Assembly: GCA_029948255.1 (NCBI GenBank)
Contig: JALIZF010001495.1
Location: 248,001 to 312,000 of the forward strand
Length of the DNA: 64,000 nt
Source: Telmatactis stephensoni
Taxonomy: Eukaryota; Cnidaria; Anthozoa; Actiniaria; Isophelliidae
Direction of reading: 5' to 3'
Positions 1 through 12,696 of this stretch are shown here, piece after piece. Numbering within the stretch: position 1 is the first letter of the stretch; every line of letters starts with the position of its first letter. Below the pieces are notes generated by a model. The model had not been told where the DNA came from. It did no database searches and saw only the letters and a list, made by a program, of their open reading frames with translations. The position numbers and the translations under genes are program-made.

Positions 1-35
1 GAATCCCACCGCAAGATTAGTGTCGCTGCTCGCTC

Positions 36-546
36 AATCTCGTACCCAGAGCCTGCATTCCTCTTGGTCAGCGACCGAGAAACGAAAGGCTCTGGCCAAT
101 ACAAATTTTAGTCCGCTATTTACAGACTAGGCTCAACTACGCATGTTAAGCTCTGCGACAGAAAATTGCTGATCGAGAGCTTATTTTTATGCATCGAAGT
201 ACGACCTTCAACGGCAAACAGGCCACAAATCTCCTATTAAAACTGCACTAATTCTTATCGCTTGCTCATATCCTCTTGACATGAAATAGTCTTATAATCT
301 TTTTATATTCTGACAATGGTTCAGGCTACTCTGAACAATTTTACCTATCGAAAATCGATCTGGAAGTAATAATTTAGGATAATTCCGGGAAATATCGATT
401 CTCAAAATATGCGAAGAATGCAAAATTCAAACGCTCCTTCTATTGTTCTGTCAACCAATCAGAGTGCTCCAAATAACTGTATTGGCCAGAGCCTTTCGTT
501 TCTCGGTCGCTGACCAAGAGGAACGCAGGCTCTGGGTACGAGATTG
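36..546. mobile_element. foldback (inverted-repeat) element
   Basis: Two arms of about 65-75 bp face each other: 36-112 (reading aatctcgtacccagagcctg onward) and about 479-545, which is its near-perfect reverse complement and ends 'gggtacgagatt'. About 370 bp of AT-rich spacer has no coding capacity. The two ORFs that cover the right arm are by-products of the repeat. A short match to the arm tip recurs at about 46085-46104, so the family is dispersed. A non-autonomous DNA transposon is the likeliest identity; no target duplication could be fixed. Confidence 0.55.
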
Positions 547-837
547 CTGCTCGCTTCGCTCGCAGCAATTACTCAGAAACTGTTCTTCTACTGGCTTGTA
601 TTCACTTAAATTCGTGAGCATCATAACTATGATACTGTTATGATTGTATATTGGAAGAATGAACAAAAGCAGAGAAATTCATTGACTCTAACAAAACATT
701 GGCCGGGTCTCCTAAGACTTAGATTAGCTGGCTAGTTCTATAAACAGTAACATCAAAGTATCATTTCTTTTGTAACACCCATATATGTTTCTATATTATT
801 GAAATTCTACAAGATTTTACTAAGACCTTTGCTTACT

Positions 838-1180
838 AAGATCTTAGGGGTAAAAATCAACGATTTGGTATCTTTTAAGGTGTCAAAATTAAAGTTTAGA
901 GTTTTAGCATTTTCTGGTCTCTCGTAGAGTTTCAAAAGAGCCTATCGCTTATTATCTTGTTCTCAAATGGAAGAAATTTGCCCAACAAAAGCGTGTTCAA
1001 TTTTATGTTCATCATAATAATCTGAATAATGTTCATTAGCTTGTTATCGCTAGTATCTCTTAAGGGTTAAAAATCGTCCAGCCACGCCCTTCTTAAAAGA
1101 CTTCCGGTATCTTTTAGGGGTATTTTTAAACATTTCCGACGAGCATACCCGATACTTTTGCAATGGAGGGCCCCCCGGGC
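838..1180. repeat. interspersed repeat family A, copy 1
   Basis: Shares long, ordered matches with 12915-13311, including 'cgatttggtatcttttaagg', 'gagttttagcattt', 'cttattatcttgttctcaa', 'agccacgcccttct' and the tip 'gacgagcatacccgat'. It ends in a G/C-rich edge. The left boundary is not sharp. A third, half-length copy lies at 6762-6970 inside CFAP45 intron 7. Confidence 0.6.
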
Positions 1181-4100
1181 ACATTTCGCAAACATAAAAA
1201 CACAACTAAATCCACCTATCTCGCAACTGCTCGTAACCAGTTTTAACCAGTTATCGCGTTGTTAGTGCAATTGTCATGTGATATACCGGTGCACGTGACC
1301 ATTAATTCAGATTAACATATTTCGGTGACGTCACGAATCATCGTTAACTCTACCAAAAATCGAGTTCATAGCTGGTCTATAAACACGCCGCGCATGACAC
1401 ACAGGAATCCCACTGCAAGATTAGTGTCATATGTGAAACCCGATAGTTTGAATTCACGCCCCCTAAGTTTGACGTGCAAAACAACCAGTTTTGATTGGCG
1501 AACGTCTAGGATAAAATCATTTTCAAACCGACATGTCGCGTCACGCTTCATGGAAGCTCGCAAACAGTACGTAGTAAATAGATGCGTACCAAGGTGTTAA
1601 AAGGTCACGTTGTAGCAACAATCATCTAACACCAATGACAAGGGGCGAATTCAAAAACGCATAGGTTCGGGCAGGCGGTTTCTCTGCCCCTTCCCCCCCT
1701 TCCCTCCCCCTCTTCAATCCCCTAAACCGACAGCTACGCAGACTAACTGACATATAACGCTGCTGTGCAACGGTTGCTATGCAAAGTAGGGTCTTGCTTT
1801 GGCGATAATCGCGCGTTTTTGGCGGGAATTTACTTCCGGTTTCTTTAAAAAGCTATAATCTTTGGCGGATTTCATCAAAACGAAGTGTTCCTTCAATATT
1901 TATATCCTTTACAGCCTTTTCTTCAAAGCCAAGCATGGAATTGGCGCATAGAATTTAGAAATACGGGGGTTATTTGCATTGATTCGCTCATTTGCGACAT
2001 TCAAAAAATCACAACTTTAGTTGGTGACATTCTTAAAACGTATGCTTGGCATTATGCACCTTGATCTCAAGATTTATTTAATCTATTTCAAATTCTCCAA
2101 TATACATTGCTAAAGAAAATCATTATAGCTTTTTTTTCTGTAGCTGTGACGTCATATTATGACGTCTCGCAAAGACGTCATTAAATTTTAAAGTTCCCTC
2201 AAGGAAGACAAACTATGCAATGTAAAAACGATTTGACAACTTAGAGGCATTTTAGGGCATTTTCAAATTTCCCTAGCAACGAGCAACTTCTATATGTCAG
2301 TACACCCTTAATAAATATTTCCAGAAAGAAATATAGTTGCATTTGAGTTTGACAAAGTTCAATGTGCACAAAATAACATTTTTCTTGCCATAATGAAAGA
2401 GTCTAGAGCAAAACATCGGCCGAGCAAGGCACAAGGACCGGAAATGAAAGGACCGGAAATGAAAAGACCGGAAATGAAAGAGGTTCTGGTTGACAGGATA
2501 TCATTGTTCTATTTTTCTAAAAATATCCGAATTATTTGTCTGGGCCGTCTATTTACTGCGATAATGGTGATGATGATTATATATGATGATTATGATAATG
2601 ATGATAGTGTTGATGATAAATGAAAATATCGCTAAATAAAAATATCCAGGTAAAAAAAATATACAAAAATATATTTATGTTATGGTAGTTCCGAAGTTTT
2701 GCAGTGCGCATCTCACTGCGCATAGCATAGTTCAGCCTATTTTGATTTGTTCGATTGTAAAAGGTAAATATTTGACTTAAAATGATGCAATTAAGCTTTA
2801 GTCTTATGAAGTTTTTAACAACAGAATCTAAGAGGCGCTAAAGTGCTTATTCGGTCACATGCTGTTTACGACGTCTTATTTCACCACAAAACAACGCAAG
2901 CAACAGGGAAAACCATCTCACACGACACTATCAATCGTCATTACCGGCGCAAGAAAGAAAGTTTTTTTTCAAAAAAAACGGCTAGTTGTTGTTTTGTTTT
3001 TCTGATAAAATAGCGCGACCCCACTCTACCCCCTGAACATTTGCCTTTTGTACGGTCGCGACCTACTCACACTCGACACGCATGAGGAGCTTGATTCGCT
3101 AGGGACCTTTCAGCGAGTATTTTACCTACAAAACGTTGCAGGCCGTTGACATTGACAGGGTAAAAGAAGTGTTTTCTTGTGTGATTTTGTGAGTTGTGGT
3201 TTTGAACTTCGTACGCAGTGATTTTGTGTCCAAAAATTGAATTCTTGTCGAGCCGTTAGACGGCTTTTTGAGGGGGCTTCGAGGCGAAGTTTCCACCCTT
3301 GCCATATATTATTACTATGGAGGGGGATTTTTTAAATCGTTTTTTAGATCAAATAAATAATATACAACAACATTTGAGAGGTTTAAACTTTATTTTAAAT
3401 CGTTTTCTCCTCTTTAGATATCACTCAGAAGTATAGCTTGGGCTTCCTGTGGTTTCACACTTTAGCGCGTAGTAGCGCGGAAACGAGCACAGGCACTTAT
3501 TCTTTTTATTTTTGCAAATCAACAGTAATAAGGTTCTCCATCACATATATAATCATAGCCAAGATTCCTATTGGAAATGGGCGGGGATGCTCGTCGTACC
3601 TAAAATAAGCATTACTGGGACGATTTTAATGGTCTGGCTTGTGTCTTTTGAGCACATCGATAAAGGAGTTTTTTATTTTTTGGATTCTTGAATTTTTGTT
3701 TGGAATTGGTACCTTTTAGGGGTAGAAATCAATTGTTGCCATGCCCAACAGAATAATACTCAGGTACCTTTTGGGGATCATTTTCGAAATTTCCGACGAG
3801 CTTCCCCGCCCTCTTATATATAGGATTTCTCCCCCCCCCCCCCCCCCTAGGCTTTCACGCTGCTTCAAGGGTACGTACTATCAAACAATTTTACCTTCTA
3901 CCTTGTAGCAAACGCATTTTTACAACAATTTATTGTATCATAATACTAGGATATTGTTCAAACAGAGAGAAAATGAGCTCATATTAGTCAGCTAGCACTG
4001 CTCAGATTCAAGAAATTAATTCTTTGGGCGATTTTGATTTTCGAATCTTGAGCCCTCCAGACACAAAAGATGGTGTACTTTAAAGCAATCTAGCGCAAAA

Positions 4101-4598
4101 ACGGTTGTGGTGACCCAAACTTTTTAATTCGTTTTTGGGATGAGCAACTCAAAAATTATTACTGTGTGAAGTTTTATGAGAATTCTATGTTTAGTTTTAT
4201 TTCTACGGAATTGTAAAGAAGATATACACATTAATTTCGTAGAATGATGGTATTAATTAATATGAAAATGCAGACAAATAAAGAAATGGATTTCGGTGCA
4301 AATTTTAAAAATAACGGGGATAAAGCACGTATTGGTAAAGGGAGGGAAATAAAAGAAAAAAGTGTTGGAAAAGAATAAAGAAAATAAAGGAAATGATTTC
4401 AATATCAAAACAGAGTTGGGCTTCCTGTGTGTGTTCAAACCCAGTTCAAACTCAGTCTCCTGGCGTGTTTGTTTCGATGTTACTATAGCAACAGCAGTCA
4501 TTTGTATATCTGTTGCCGAAGATTATCGCCATTTTGGATTCTTGTCGTCAAGCGGAGTTGTACAGAAGATTCTTCACTGAATAACTATTCGTAACAAA

Positions 4599-7500
4599 AT
4601 GGTAAGGGTCTGTAAATTTTGCTAATCATTTTGAATTATATTTGGAATATATTGGCTCTTGTTTATCGACTCTAGTGTAGTTTTGAGATAACTAAAAATC
4701 ATGTTTTCATATTGTTTTTTTCGTTCTCTTTGAAGCCAAACAGTACTGTCGTTTCTGTGGATTCTGCTGGCTCTGCAGGATCTAGGAGATCGTGGACAAG
4801 ACAGTATCATACTGTTAACAGAACTTCTACAGTGGTAAGCGTTTGATCGAGTCCAATGTTATGAATTATTGCGTCTGTTCGTTGACTTACGATTGTCTTG
4901 ATCGATGTGTTTCTTTTCTTTAGGACGAAACCTTGTTTGGTTCTCCACAAAAATCTCGACCAAGGGAAAATAAAAAAGAAGACGAATTGATTATTTCTCG
5001 TCATAAATCTCCCACAGGAAAAGGTTAAATCCTGTTTGTTATTTTATAATGAATGTAATTTACGACTGTAACATCGAGAAATTCTATATTTGTCGATTGT
5101 ACTTTGACGAAATGTGCGACAATTAAGCAATAATTGATATCGTTGGTTTTGTTTTCAAATTTAGGAAAATCAGGAGAACAAGATACCATCCAAGTTATCA
5201 CTAAAGACTTGATAAGAAACTTGAGGTAGCTATAAAAGTTAATGTTATTTAAAGCTTGAAGATATATCCTTTGCAGCTGAAATTATTTATGTTTACTGGT
5301 TTATAGAATTCCACAAGAAGATCCCTCTGGTCGATCAATCATTCTTGAAGATGCAGAGTTCTCGCGAATCAAGGTAAACATACTGTGTAGTAGTGTCAAT
5401 TGGAGGAAAATTTAGTCTTGTAAACATTTATATCTAAAAACTGAACCATTGTATTAAGTACTGCATTGCAGTACATTGTAAATGCATAAATGATAATATA
5501 AAATTAACAAATTGAAGATGGTTTTGAGTTGTCTGTCCTTCTTATTGACACACTCTTGATGTCATAAAATGTTCAAAACTCAAGTGGAATCACAAGTGCA
5601 ACGAGTGATTTTTCTGCAAAGTTTTGAACATTTTATGGCATCAAGAGTGTGTCAATAAGAGGACAGACAACACAAAACCATCTTCAATTCGTTTTTTACA
5701 ACAATTATTTGAAATAAAAGTTGAAAAATTCATATCAAATGGGGCAGACAGAACAAGCGCACGCACCGAAATGCATCAGCAGTGTGTCTGTCCTCTAATC
5801 AACCAATCAGATCACAAGATTAGTATCAAGTGTTGTAATTATAACACTGATAATACTATGAATATAGTGGAATTGAAAAAGGATGTAGCAAATTTTGTTT
5901 TTATATTGTATTGAAAGGTTTTATGCTGTTCAATAAAGCACATTTATTTCATATACCCATATCATATCATATTGTACATCTGTTTGTCTTTCAGTATGCT
6001 TCAAGAGTTTTATCAAAAGCTGAAAGAGAAGCAGCATTTGAAGAAATCAAAAGGATGAAAGAACAAGCACAAATTGAGGCAGAGGAGAGAAAAAATTATA
6101 TGCAAGTTATGGATTTGAACAGAAAAGAAAATGAGAAATTGACAGATCTTGATCAGGTACCATCTACATCTTTATTGAGTCAGTAATAGTCATTTTTTTA
6201 GGGGTTCTGACTGAAATGTCAGTTACATTGCATGACTTTGTACCATTTAGGGTCATTATTATCACATGATGCATAATTGACATTTATTTTTTTTATCAAT
6301 TTAAAATTTTTTCCTGCTCAACCAGAGTTTTTTTTTAATATTCTGTTCAGAAAAACTGGGGGGGAGGGTATGTGCCCCTGTGGATGGTACTGCCCTGTTT
6401 GTTGAACAAATAATAATAATAATAATAACACTTTATTTGATTAGGGTAACTAGAATTACATTTAAGTAATTTTCATCCAGGCCCTAAAAAACATGCATGA
6501 ATAATAAATAATAACAACAACATTAACATATCATTTGTTATAAAATTTGTGTTATTCCAGGAAGCAAAATTAAGAAGTTTACACTTGCTGGAAAAAGCAA
6601 ATGAACAAATGGAAGAAGAAGAGGATGAAATCAAGAAACTCAACGAGGTAAGTATTTTCAAACTACAGTATCTACAATGTAGAACACACATTGAAGATAA
6701 GCATCTAGCCTGCAGACTGCCTACACCTGAGTCTCTCTGGCCCTGTGTGTGTGTGTTGGGGGGGGGGGGGGGAGGGGGGGCTCCATTGCAAAAGGATCAG
6801 GTATGCTTGTCAATCTCTTGGGTAAAAATCAGCAATTTGGTATCTCTTAAGGTGTTAAAATTGAAGTTTAGAGTTTTAGCATTTCCTGGTCTCTTTTAGG
6901 ATATCAAAAGAGCCCTTTGCTTATTGTCTTGTTCTCAAATGGAAAAAAATTTGCCCAACAAAGAGCAGTGGTCTTGCAATCTGGAGGTCCTGAGTGCAAG
7001 TTCCCAGGGTCCCCTATACCCCTTTGCAAAATGAAATCACGAAAATATTTCATCTTTTCATGCATCACGGATAGTTCAAAAACCTCTTTCACATTCACAA
7101 AAAAGTCAAAAGCTGCTTTCACCTGGACACAAAAATATTTTAGGCCTTAAATCACATTTTACGTCAAAATAAATCAGTCAATTCATGTTTCACACAAAAG
7201 GTATAGGGTACCCTGAGTTCCCGCTCTGGCCAGTAGCTAAGGGTGAATTTGTTTTGGGTAGTCCCTAGTTTTCAGGTTCTCGACCATGCTGGTAAATAGC
7301 CAACTGGCTTGCATCCTGGTCAGCTGGGATTTGTAATTGAGGGCCATAATGAAAAGTACTGGGTTACCAGTAATGTGTGTCACCCTCATTAAAGTAAAGG
7401 CTGTTGTTGTTTACCACTGAACATGGGCCAGTCTGGTTCATTTCAAATGGCAAATGTATTGCTTCAGTCACCTCAGCCAATGAGATGCATGTTGGCAAGC

Positions 7501-10500
7501 ACAGTGTGTTTTTTTTTGATATTAGTAGCATTTGTGCAGGCTATTCCTCTTCCATCTCCAACTAAAGTGCTACACTCTCAGCATCTCAGCAAGTCTCCTG
7601 TATATAACCCTCATGCCCTTATTCTTGTCTGCATTTTAGCTAGCTTCTGTTTTAAGTAACTGGAAATATTACTCATTACAATCGAATTTTTGTTTTATTT
7701 AGTTGATTTTAAATGCAAAATGCCATGCAATAAGAGATGCACAACTCATTGAAAAAGTGGATATTAAGAAAGAACTTCTTCAAGAGGACAAAAGACTTGA
7801 TGAAATGATGGAAGTTGAACGATTAAAGGCTCTAAAGGAATATGAAGAACGAGAACAAATCAGACAACAAGAACGACTGGAGGGAGCTAAAGTACTGAGA
7901 GATCAGATAAAGGACAATACGCAAAATAAAATGTTGGAAGAAGAAAGAAAAGATCAGGAGACTGCCGTAAGTGTTGCAGATTTTATCATGTGATTGTAAA
8001 ATGGACTGCATTGTATGGCTTTGTCCAGTCCCTGGTCCCTTCTTTCACCTTTTTTTCTTTTCTTTTTTGCTCATGAGCTTCCTGCTCCTGTTTTTGATGG
8101 GCTTCCTTTGTTGGTACCCAGGTCCCTACGCTGTATTATACAAACTAGCTATTACTTTTTGTTCCACATGTTAGATCACCCTACCACGTATCAGTAAATT
8201 TCCCAATTTTTTTGTATTTCTTATATAGTATTTTCTTATTTCTAATGAATTGTTCTATTACTTCGCATAGGCAATGTTACAATATCTTGATAAACTGCAG
8301 CATGAGGATATGGAAAACTTGGTCAAGAAAAAAGAAGTGCAGAAAGCCTTAATGAAAGATGTTGCAAAAGCCAACGAAGTAAGTTGTTTACATGTTGTTG
8401 TTTGTGTTTGTTTATTTGTTTGTTTGTTTTTTGACAGCGTTTTGTTACCCATCTTGTAGTTTGACTTTTGTTTTGAATAAAAGAGCAACATGTTTTGTCA
8501 GCTCTTACTAGGCAGCATTGTTGCAATTGTGATTAAATTGTAAGATTTTCATGATTGTTATTGTGTGTTTTTAGGAAATTCAACGTCAGAGGGAAATGAA
8601 GAAGCAGCGTGAACAAATGGAAGAAGTGAAAGTCATGGAATACTTGAAACAAAAAGCTGAAAGAGAAGAAGCTTACCAACAAGAATTAGAGAAGGCAAGA
8701 ATTGAGAAAGAGAAGGAGATAGCTCGTCTTCGTGCTCAACAGGAAAGGGCTAAAGATGTCCAAGCAGAAAAAGATGCACTTAGGGCCAAAAGAAACCAAG
8801 AAGAAGCAGAACGGGAATGGAGAAAGAAAGAGAAGGAGGAAAACGAGAAAAAGTAAGTTAGCTACCATTTTTTGTTTGCTAACAAAATGATTCTCTTCTC
8901 AATGTATTGCCTTGTCTTACTGCTTTTTCATATCACTAGAACTGACAGCCTTGTCTTACTGGTTTTCATGTCACTAGAACTGACTTTAAAATCGTTGTAT
9001 TCATACAGGATGAGGACCGAAGCCATGTTAAAGGCAGCCAGAGAAGAACAAGTCAAGAACAAAGAGCATTTCCTTGCAGTTCAGGCAGCGAGAGACAGAG
9101 CTGAATTTGAACGTGTATTAGTGTAAGTGTTTGCTCATGATCTAGTAACAAGAACGTGTCGACTTGCGAGTGCTGTTCTCGTTTGAACACCACTTCACGT
9201 AAACGCATAATTTTTGCAGAACCCTTGACGAAAAAAGAGAAAATCTGGTATATATTTGTTTGAATGACGTATCAAAGAAAGAAATTGAATTGTAAAAAAT
9301 AAATGTGAACAAACAACTTAGTTTAGGATTTGCAGCTACTTGCGTTCTCGTTTGATGGTGGTTTTATTGCAAGAATAAGACAGTCAAGAACTTTGTTCTA
9401 GTTTGTTGTTGTTGTCGTTGTTTTATCTTGCCATTTATCATTTACATGTCTTCAATTTGTTTAGTGCACAACAAGAGCAGATGGCTAAAGACGAGGAATC
9501 CTCCAAGGTAGCTGCAGTTCGTCGACACCAATACGCAGATGAGGTGCGACAACAGATACGAGAGAAGGAAAAAGATCGTGTACACGCAAGAAACGCTTTC
9601 TTTGAAGAAGGAATCAAACTCGACCAAGAAGCCAAAGCGAGGTGGGTTAAAGGGTTTAATATCATGGTTTGAACCTTTCTAAATACACTGTAAGCTAGCC
9701 AAAACAATTGCTGACCATTGCTATATAAGTTACACTCGATGTGTCTTCACACATCGTTCAATGAGCTTTTATCATGCAGATATTTTTAAATTTATAAAAA
9801 AAAGAAAGAAAGAAATTTACCATATCTTGAGCGTGTTAAAATTAACAAAATAGTGAAGTTCGAAGGAAATAAATTCAAAACTCGGGAGAACATCAATTTT
9901 TGAAAACGGTGCGTGTGAATTTTGTAAGAAAACCTTTGCTGGTACAGTGTAGGCATCTCTTACCTGCCGAAGAAACAATGTTTTCATACAAAATTTGTCT
10001 ATAATTGTGACGTGCTCCTTGCAGTTATGGTAATTATTCTTCTGTGACATTTGGAATTACATGATAAAAGCTAATTCCGAAAATCTTTCATTTCTGGCCA
10101 TGCGTACATATAGGAACCAACTGCCGTCTGAACAAGGTCCTCTATACCCCTTCTCAAAATGGAATCACGCAAAAACATTTGTTCTTTTCACGTGTCACGG
10201 GTAATTTAAAAATCTCTTTCATGTTCACAAAATATCCAGAGCGGTTGCTTTCACGTGGACCCAAAACTATTTTAGACCTATAAATCACGTTTCACGTCAA
10301 AATAAATCAGCCATTCGCGTTTCACGCAAAAGGTATAGGGGATCCTGTCTGAATTGGCGGAGTATACACCTATTTCAATAAACGTCGGTAAAAGCCTACG
10401 CGACTCACCCGAAAGGAAGCATGGGTAGACATTACTAAAGCTATAAAACCAAACAAATATCCACACCATAATTCAACTTCAGCTTGCCATGACCTAATAC

Positions 10501-11040
10501 ATCAAAGAGTTTCATTTGCTCATTTTAAAATCAAGACCAATGCGAAAAAGAGAGGGAAATTTTGCAACTACCCACGGTCCCTTTTCGGTCTAGTCGCGTA
10601 GGCTTGCGACCTCTCATACGACAACCTTTAGAGTCGTTTTCGTATGAGTGGGAAACTTACCGTACCGTATCGTAACTGTACCAGTATCATAGTTTCGATA
10701 TAAAAACATTCGAAATTCCTGCTGTAACCGTATCGTATCGTAACCGTACAGTGTTCCCACTCATACGAAAACCACTCTATTGAAATAGGTATATGTAATA
10801 CCAAGGCAAGGCAGCTGTTAGACATACATTTATATGAACTGCCATGTTGTCTGTGAAAATCATCTCCATTTTACAATCCACTAACAGGTTTACTCTTACT
10901 CTTGCAGAAAACAAAAACTCGACGAAATCAAGAGAAGAAAGCTGACCGAACTAAAACAAGCTGGTGTACCCGACAAATACTGCAACGAAGTAGCACGACG
11001 TATCGAAGCACCACCTCCATCTTTATCAAGACTTTATTAA
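4599..11040 (+). CDS. CFAP45: cilia- and flagella-associated protein 45 (CFAP45/CCDC19), 13 exons
   Basis: Coding exons: 4599-4601, 4736-4834, 4924-5023, 5165-5225, 5307-5373, 5995-6156, 6561-6647, 7703-7966, 8271-8378, 8575-8852, 9009-9122, 9465-9641, 10908-11040. All junctions are GT-AG and the sum is 1653 nt, giving 550 aa plus TAA; the human protein has 551. Exon 1 contributes only the ATG; exon 2 then gives a start resembling the vertebrate MP-ST N-terminus. Diagnostic stretches are ILNAKCHAIRDAQ and EEKRLDxMMEVER-type sequence in exon 8, AEKDALRAKRNQE in exon 10 and the C-terminal IKRRKLTEL...GVPDKYC. The protein is almost entirely charged coiled coil (trichohyalin/plectin homology). 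In the known family it is a microtubule inner protein of ciliary doublet microtubules that supports axonemal beating. Assignment is firm; exact splice sites are read by eye. Confidence 0.95.
5509..5689. mobile_element. foldback MITE in CFAP45 intron 5
   Basis: Left arm (from about 5509, 'attgaagatggttttg') and right arm (ending near 5689, 'caaaaccatcttcaat') are inverted copies about 75 bp long with few mismatches, separated by a short loop that contains 'gtggaatcacaagtgcaacg'. It lies wholly in the intron, 136 bp after exon 5. No target duplication could be fixed. Confidence 0.6.
6762..6970. repeat. interspersed repeat family A, half copy in CFAP45 intron 7
   Basis: Begins after a G run with 'ctccattgcaaaaggatcag', then follows the order of the first half of copies 838-1180 and 12915-13311 ('gttaaaattgaagtttagag', 'tattgtcttgttctcaaatgg'), and stops abruptly near 'gcccaacaaagagcagtgg'. 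A different element (7007-7213) starts shortly after. Confidence 0.55.
7007..7213. mobile_element. short inverted-repeat element, family B, copy 1
   Basis: Starts 'gggtcccctatacccctttg' and ends with the inverted 'aaaggtatagggtaccc'. The body matches 10135-10346 in order (cacgaaaa, tcttttca, cacgg, ttcaaaa, ctctttca, aaatcac, caaaataaatca). It sits in intron 7 of CFAP45; the sister copy is in intron 12. Confidence 0.6.
10135..10346. mobile_element. short inverted-repeat element, family B, copy 2
   Basis: Same family as 7007-7213. Ends are 'aggtcctctatacccctt' and the inverted 'aaaggtataggggatcct'. It lies in the last CFAP45 intron, immediately upstream of a family D element. Confidence 0.6.
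10365..10793. mobile_element. family D element with a nested TA-flanked element
   Basis: The left end 'tacacctatttcaataaacg' is matched by an inverted end, 'ttgaaataggtata', at about 10780-10793. The right tip is split from the body (ending 'gacaaccttta' at 10630) by the 147-bp element at 10631-10777. A sister copy at about 16690-16990 has the same order without the insertion. The body carries the motif 'ttttcggtctagtcgcg', which recurs near 24660, 24990 and 16935. Confidence 0.6.
10631..10777. mobile_element. 147-bp foldback MITE, family E, flanked by TA
   Basis: Tips are 'gagtcgttttcgtatgagtg' and its near-perfect inverse ending at 10777. TA duplicates lie at 10629-10630 and 10778-10779. 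The arms contain 'gtaccgtatcgtaac'-type repeats. A second copy of 135 bp is at 54114-54248. The TA target and short inverted ends suit a Tc1/mariner-type non-autonomous element. Confidence 0.75.
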
Positions 11041-11212
11041 TCAAGAATATGAATATTCCATGTAATTTATAGAACTTTTTATTGATGATTTGAAGTTAAG
11101 GTGGTTATTGGCTGGTCTTTCGTTCTCGAGTATTGTTTTTGTTTGTCGGAAATCTCTACAGAGTGTACTTTGTATGTAGTTCACTGTTACATGTAAAAAG
11201 AACAAAACTTGC

Positions 11213-11218
11213 AATAAA
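11213..11218 (+). promoter_or_regulatory. poly(A) signal AATAAA of CFAP45
   Basis: A canonical AATAAA lies 172 nt after the CFAP45 stop codon in an AT-rich 3'UTR. It is the first such hexamer after the stop, and T-rich sequence follows within 25 nt. Confidence 0.6.
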
Positions 11219-12109
11219 GATAATTCAAGATAAAGATTATTTTTCATTTCTTACCTTTATGTTTTACAGCGCTATAACTTCTATATTCATTTACAGGAAA
11301 ATTTTTCACATTTGTTTTTCACTATTGATTGAGCCAAAATAGAAATTAAGCAACGGCAAGAGAGCATAATAATAATAAATAAGAGAGGGAAACTTGTTAA
11401 TGGGGCGCGCGCCGTGATGATTCCCATCGTATCTGTGCTATTTTTAGTAACCGGATGCAGTTTAATTTTCGTCTTACCCTACTCCTGTGCGTCATAATTT
11501 GACACTTCCGGACTCAGAGAACCGTTTAGTGCAGATTTGAGTTTTCAAAAAAAAAAACAGCATTAAAATCAAAGTTATCTTAGTTCTGCTCTTGTTCATA
11601 TTATCTACCATCAAAAGTGTGTACTTTCTGATTACAAAGTAACGATTTTGATGGAAAAAAAAGACAAAAATGTATACATTTGCGCATTCGCCTGACCCCC
11701 TTTTTCCTTCTTTTGAGATACTGAAACTCATATATTTTAAATCTATAATTTAGATTGTAATATTTACCCTTGGAATGAATTGAATAAATGACTCTGGAAC
11801 TTCCAATTCTAGTTTCTAATTCTTGTACAAACTATAAACACGAGTTTCAAACAATAGATTTACAGGTGGCCGTTTCAAAAATAATAGCCGTACACGCACA
11901 TATGTTTAGAAAATCTAAAAACTAAACAAATTTGAAAACTTTTACTACTTCTTTAATTGGATGCCATTTAAGAATTAGAAGAAATATATAAAAGGGAAGA
12001 AAATTGCTTGACCGGCTGGTGATTATTACACCATCAAACTCATGACGTCATCGACCCCGTAAACTCATAATCTCAGTACCCGACACTCGCTGCGCTCGTA
12101 CCCCATTCA

Positions 12110-12290
12110 TACCCCGTTGTACCACCCTCGTATCCCTGGGTGATGGGTAGCCCTACCGGGGTCGAGGGGGAGGGGTCGTACTCCATCATACCCCTGGGAG
12201 AGGAGTAGCCCTACCGGGCTAGTAAGGGGAGGGGTCGTACCCCATACCCCAGAGAGGGAGGTAGCCCTGCCGGGCTGGGGACTGGGGGGG
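12110..12290. repeat. GC-rich minisatellite, about three units of 60 bp
   Basis: Three diverged units share 'gtagccctaccgggg/ct' and 'ggggaggggtcgtac', with cores near 12148, 12206 and 12257. The last unit runs into a G run. It stands out as a GC-rich island in AT-rich DNA. The minus-strand proline-rich ORF over it is an artefact of this composition. Confidence 0.7.
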
Positions 12291-12503
12291 GGGGGGGGCT
12301 GTACCGGGTGCGCCGGTCCCAAAACCGCTACTTTCCTACTACTGAGATCAAATGAAAAAGGTATCTCGTGACAAAGTGACTCGTGCTAAGTGCCCGATAG
12401 CGGCAATGAAAGATTCGCGAGGCAAACTGGAGCGTGGCATGGGCAAACAAGCAAAAGCAATTCTATCAAAAGCGAAATGAAGTGATGACAAAGAATAGGC
12501 CTT

Positions 12504-12693
12504 TTGCATCTAACGGTCACATGGTACAAAATCGGCCAAACTGGAAGGCAAAAGAATGTAAACAGCCTCCTAAACAAAAGAACCTTAGCCATTCAAGCTT
12601 GACTTGACTTTGTTTTAGATGTCCCAGTGGGGATTTTGCCTTCCAGTACGGCGGATTTTGTACCATGTGATCGTAAGATGCAAAAGGCCTATT
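12504..12693. mobile_element. foldback element with ~60-bp arms
   Basis: The left arm (from about 12497, 'aataggccttttgcatct') is matched inversely by the right arm ending 'agatgcaaaaggcctatt' at about 12693. The pairing runs through 'cacatggtacaaaatc' and 'actggaaggcaaaa'. The loop is about 75 bp. Confidence 0.6.
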
Positions 12694-12696
12694 AAG

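Larger units (their letters stand above)
1..4598. other. gene-free, repeat-rich left flank
   Basis: No protein-coding exon is recognisable. The stretch holds an inverted-repeat element (36-546), a copy of interspersed repeat A (about 838-1180), a shorter related piece near 3575-3830, and C runs at about 3832-3847. Starting near 2685 ('ggtagttccg') and ending near 4213 ('ctacggaatt') are sequences resembling the ends of the TTAA element at 51285-52089, so an old, rearranged relative may fill part of this region. Open frames here are short and low in complexity. The promoter of the CFAP45 gene should lie just before 4599, but no core motif is convincing. Confidence 0.6.

Noticed and set aside
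3240..3280. Terminator-like hairpin 'gagccgttagacggctttttg'
   Set aside because: Resembles a bacterial terminator, but the window is animal nuclear DNA and no gene ends here; a chance hairpin in repeat sequence.
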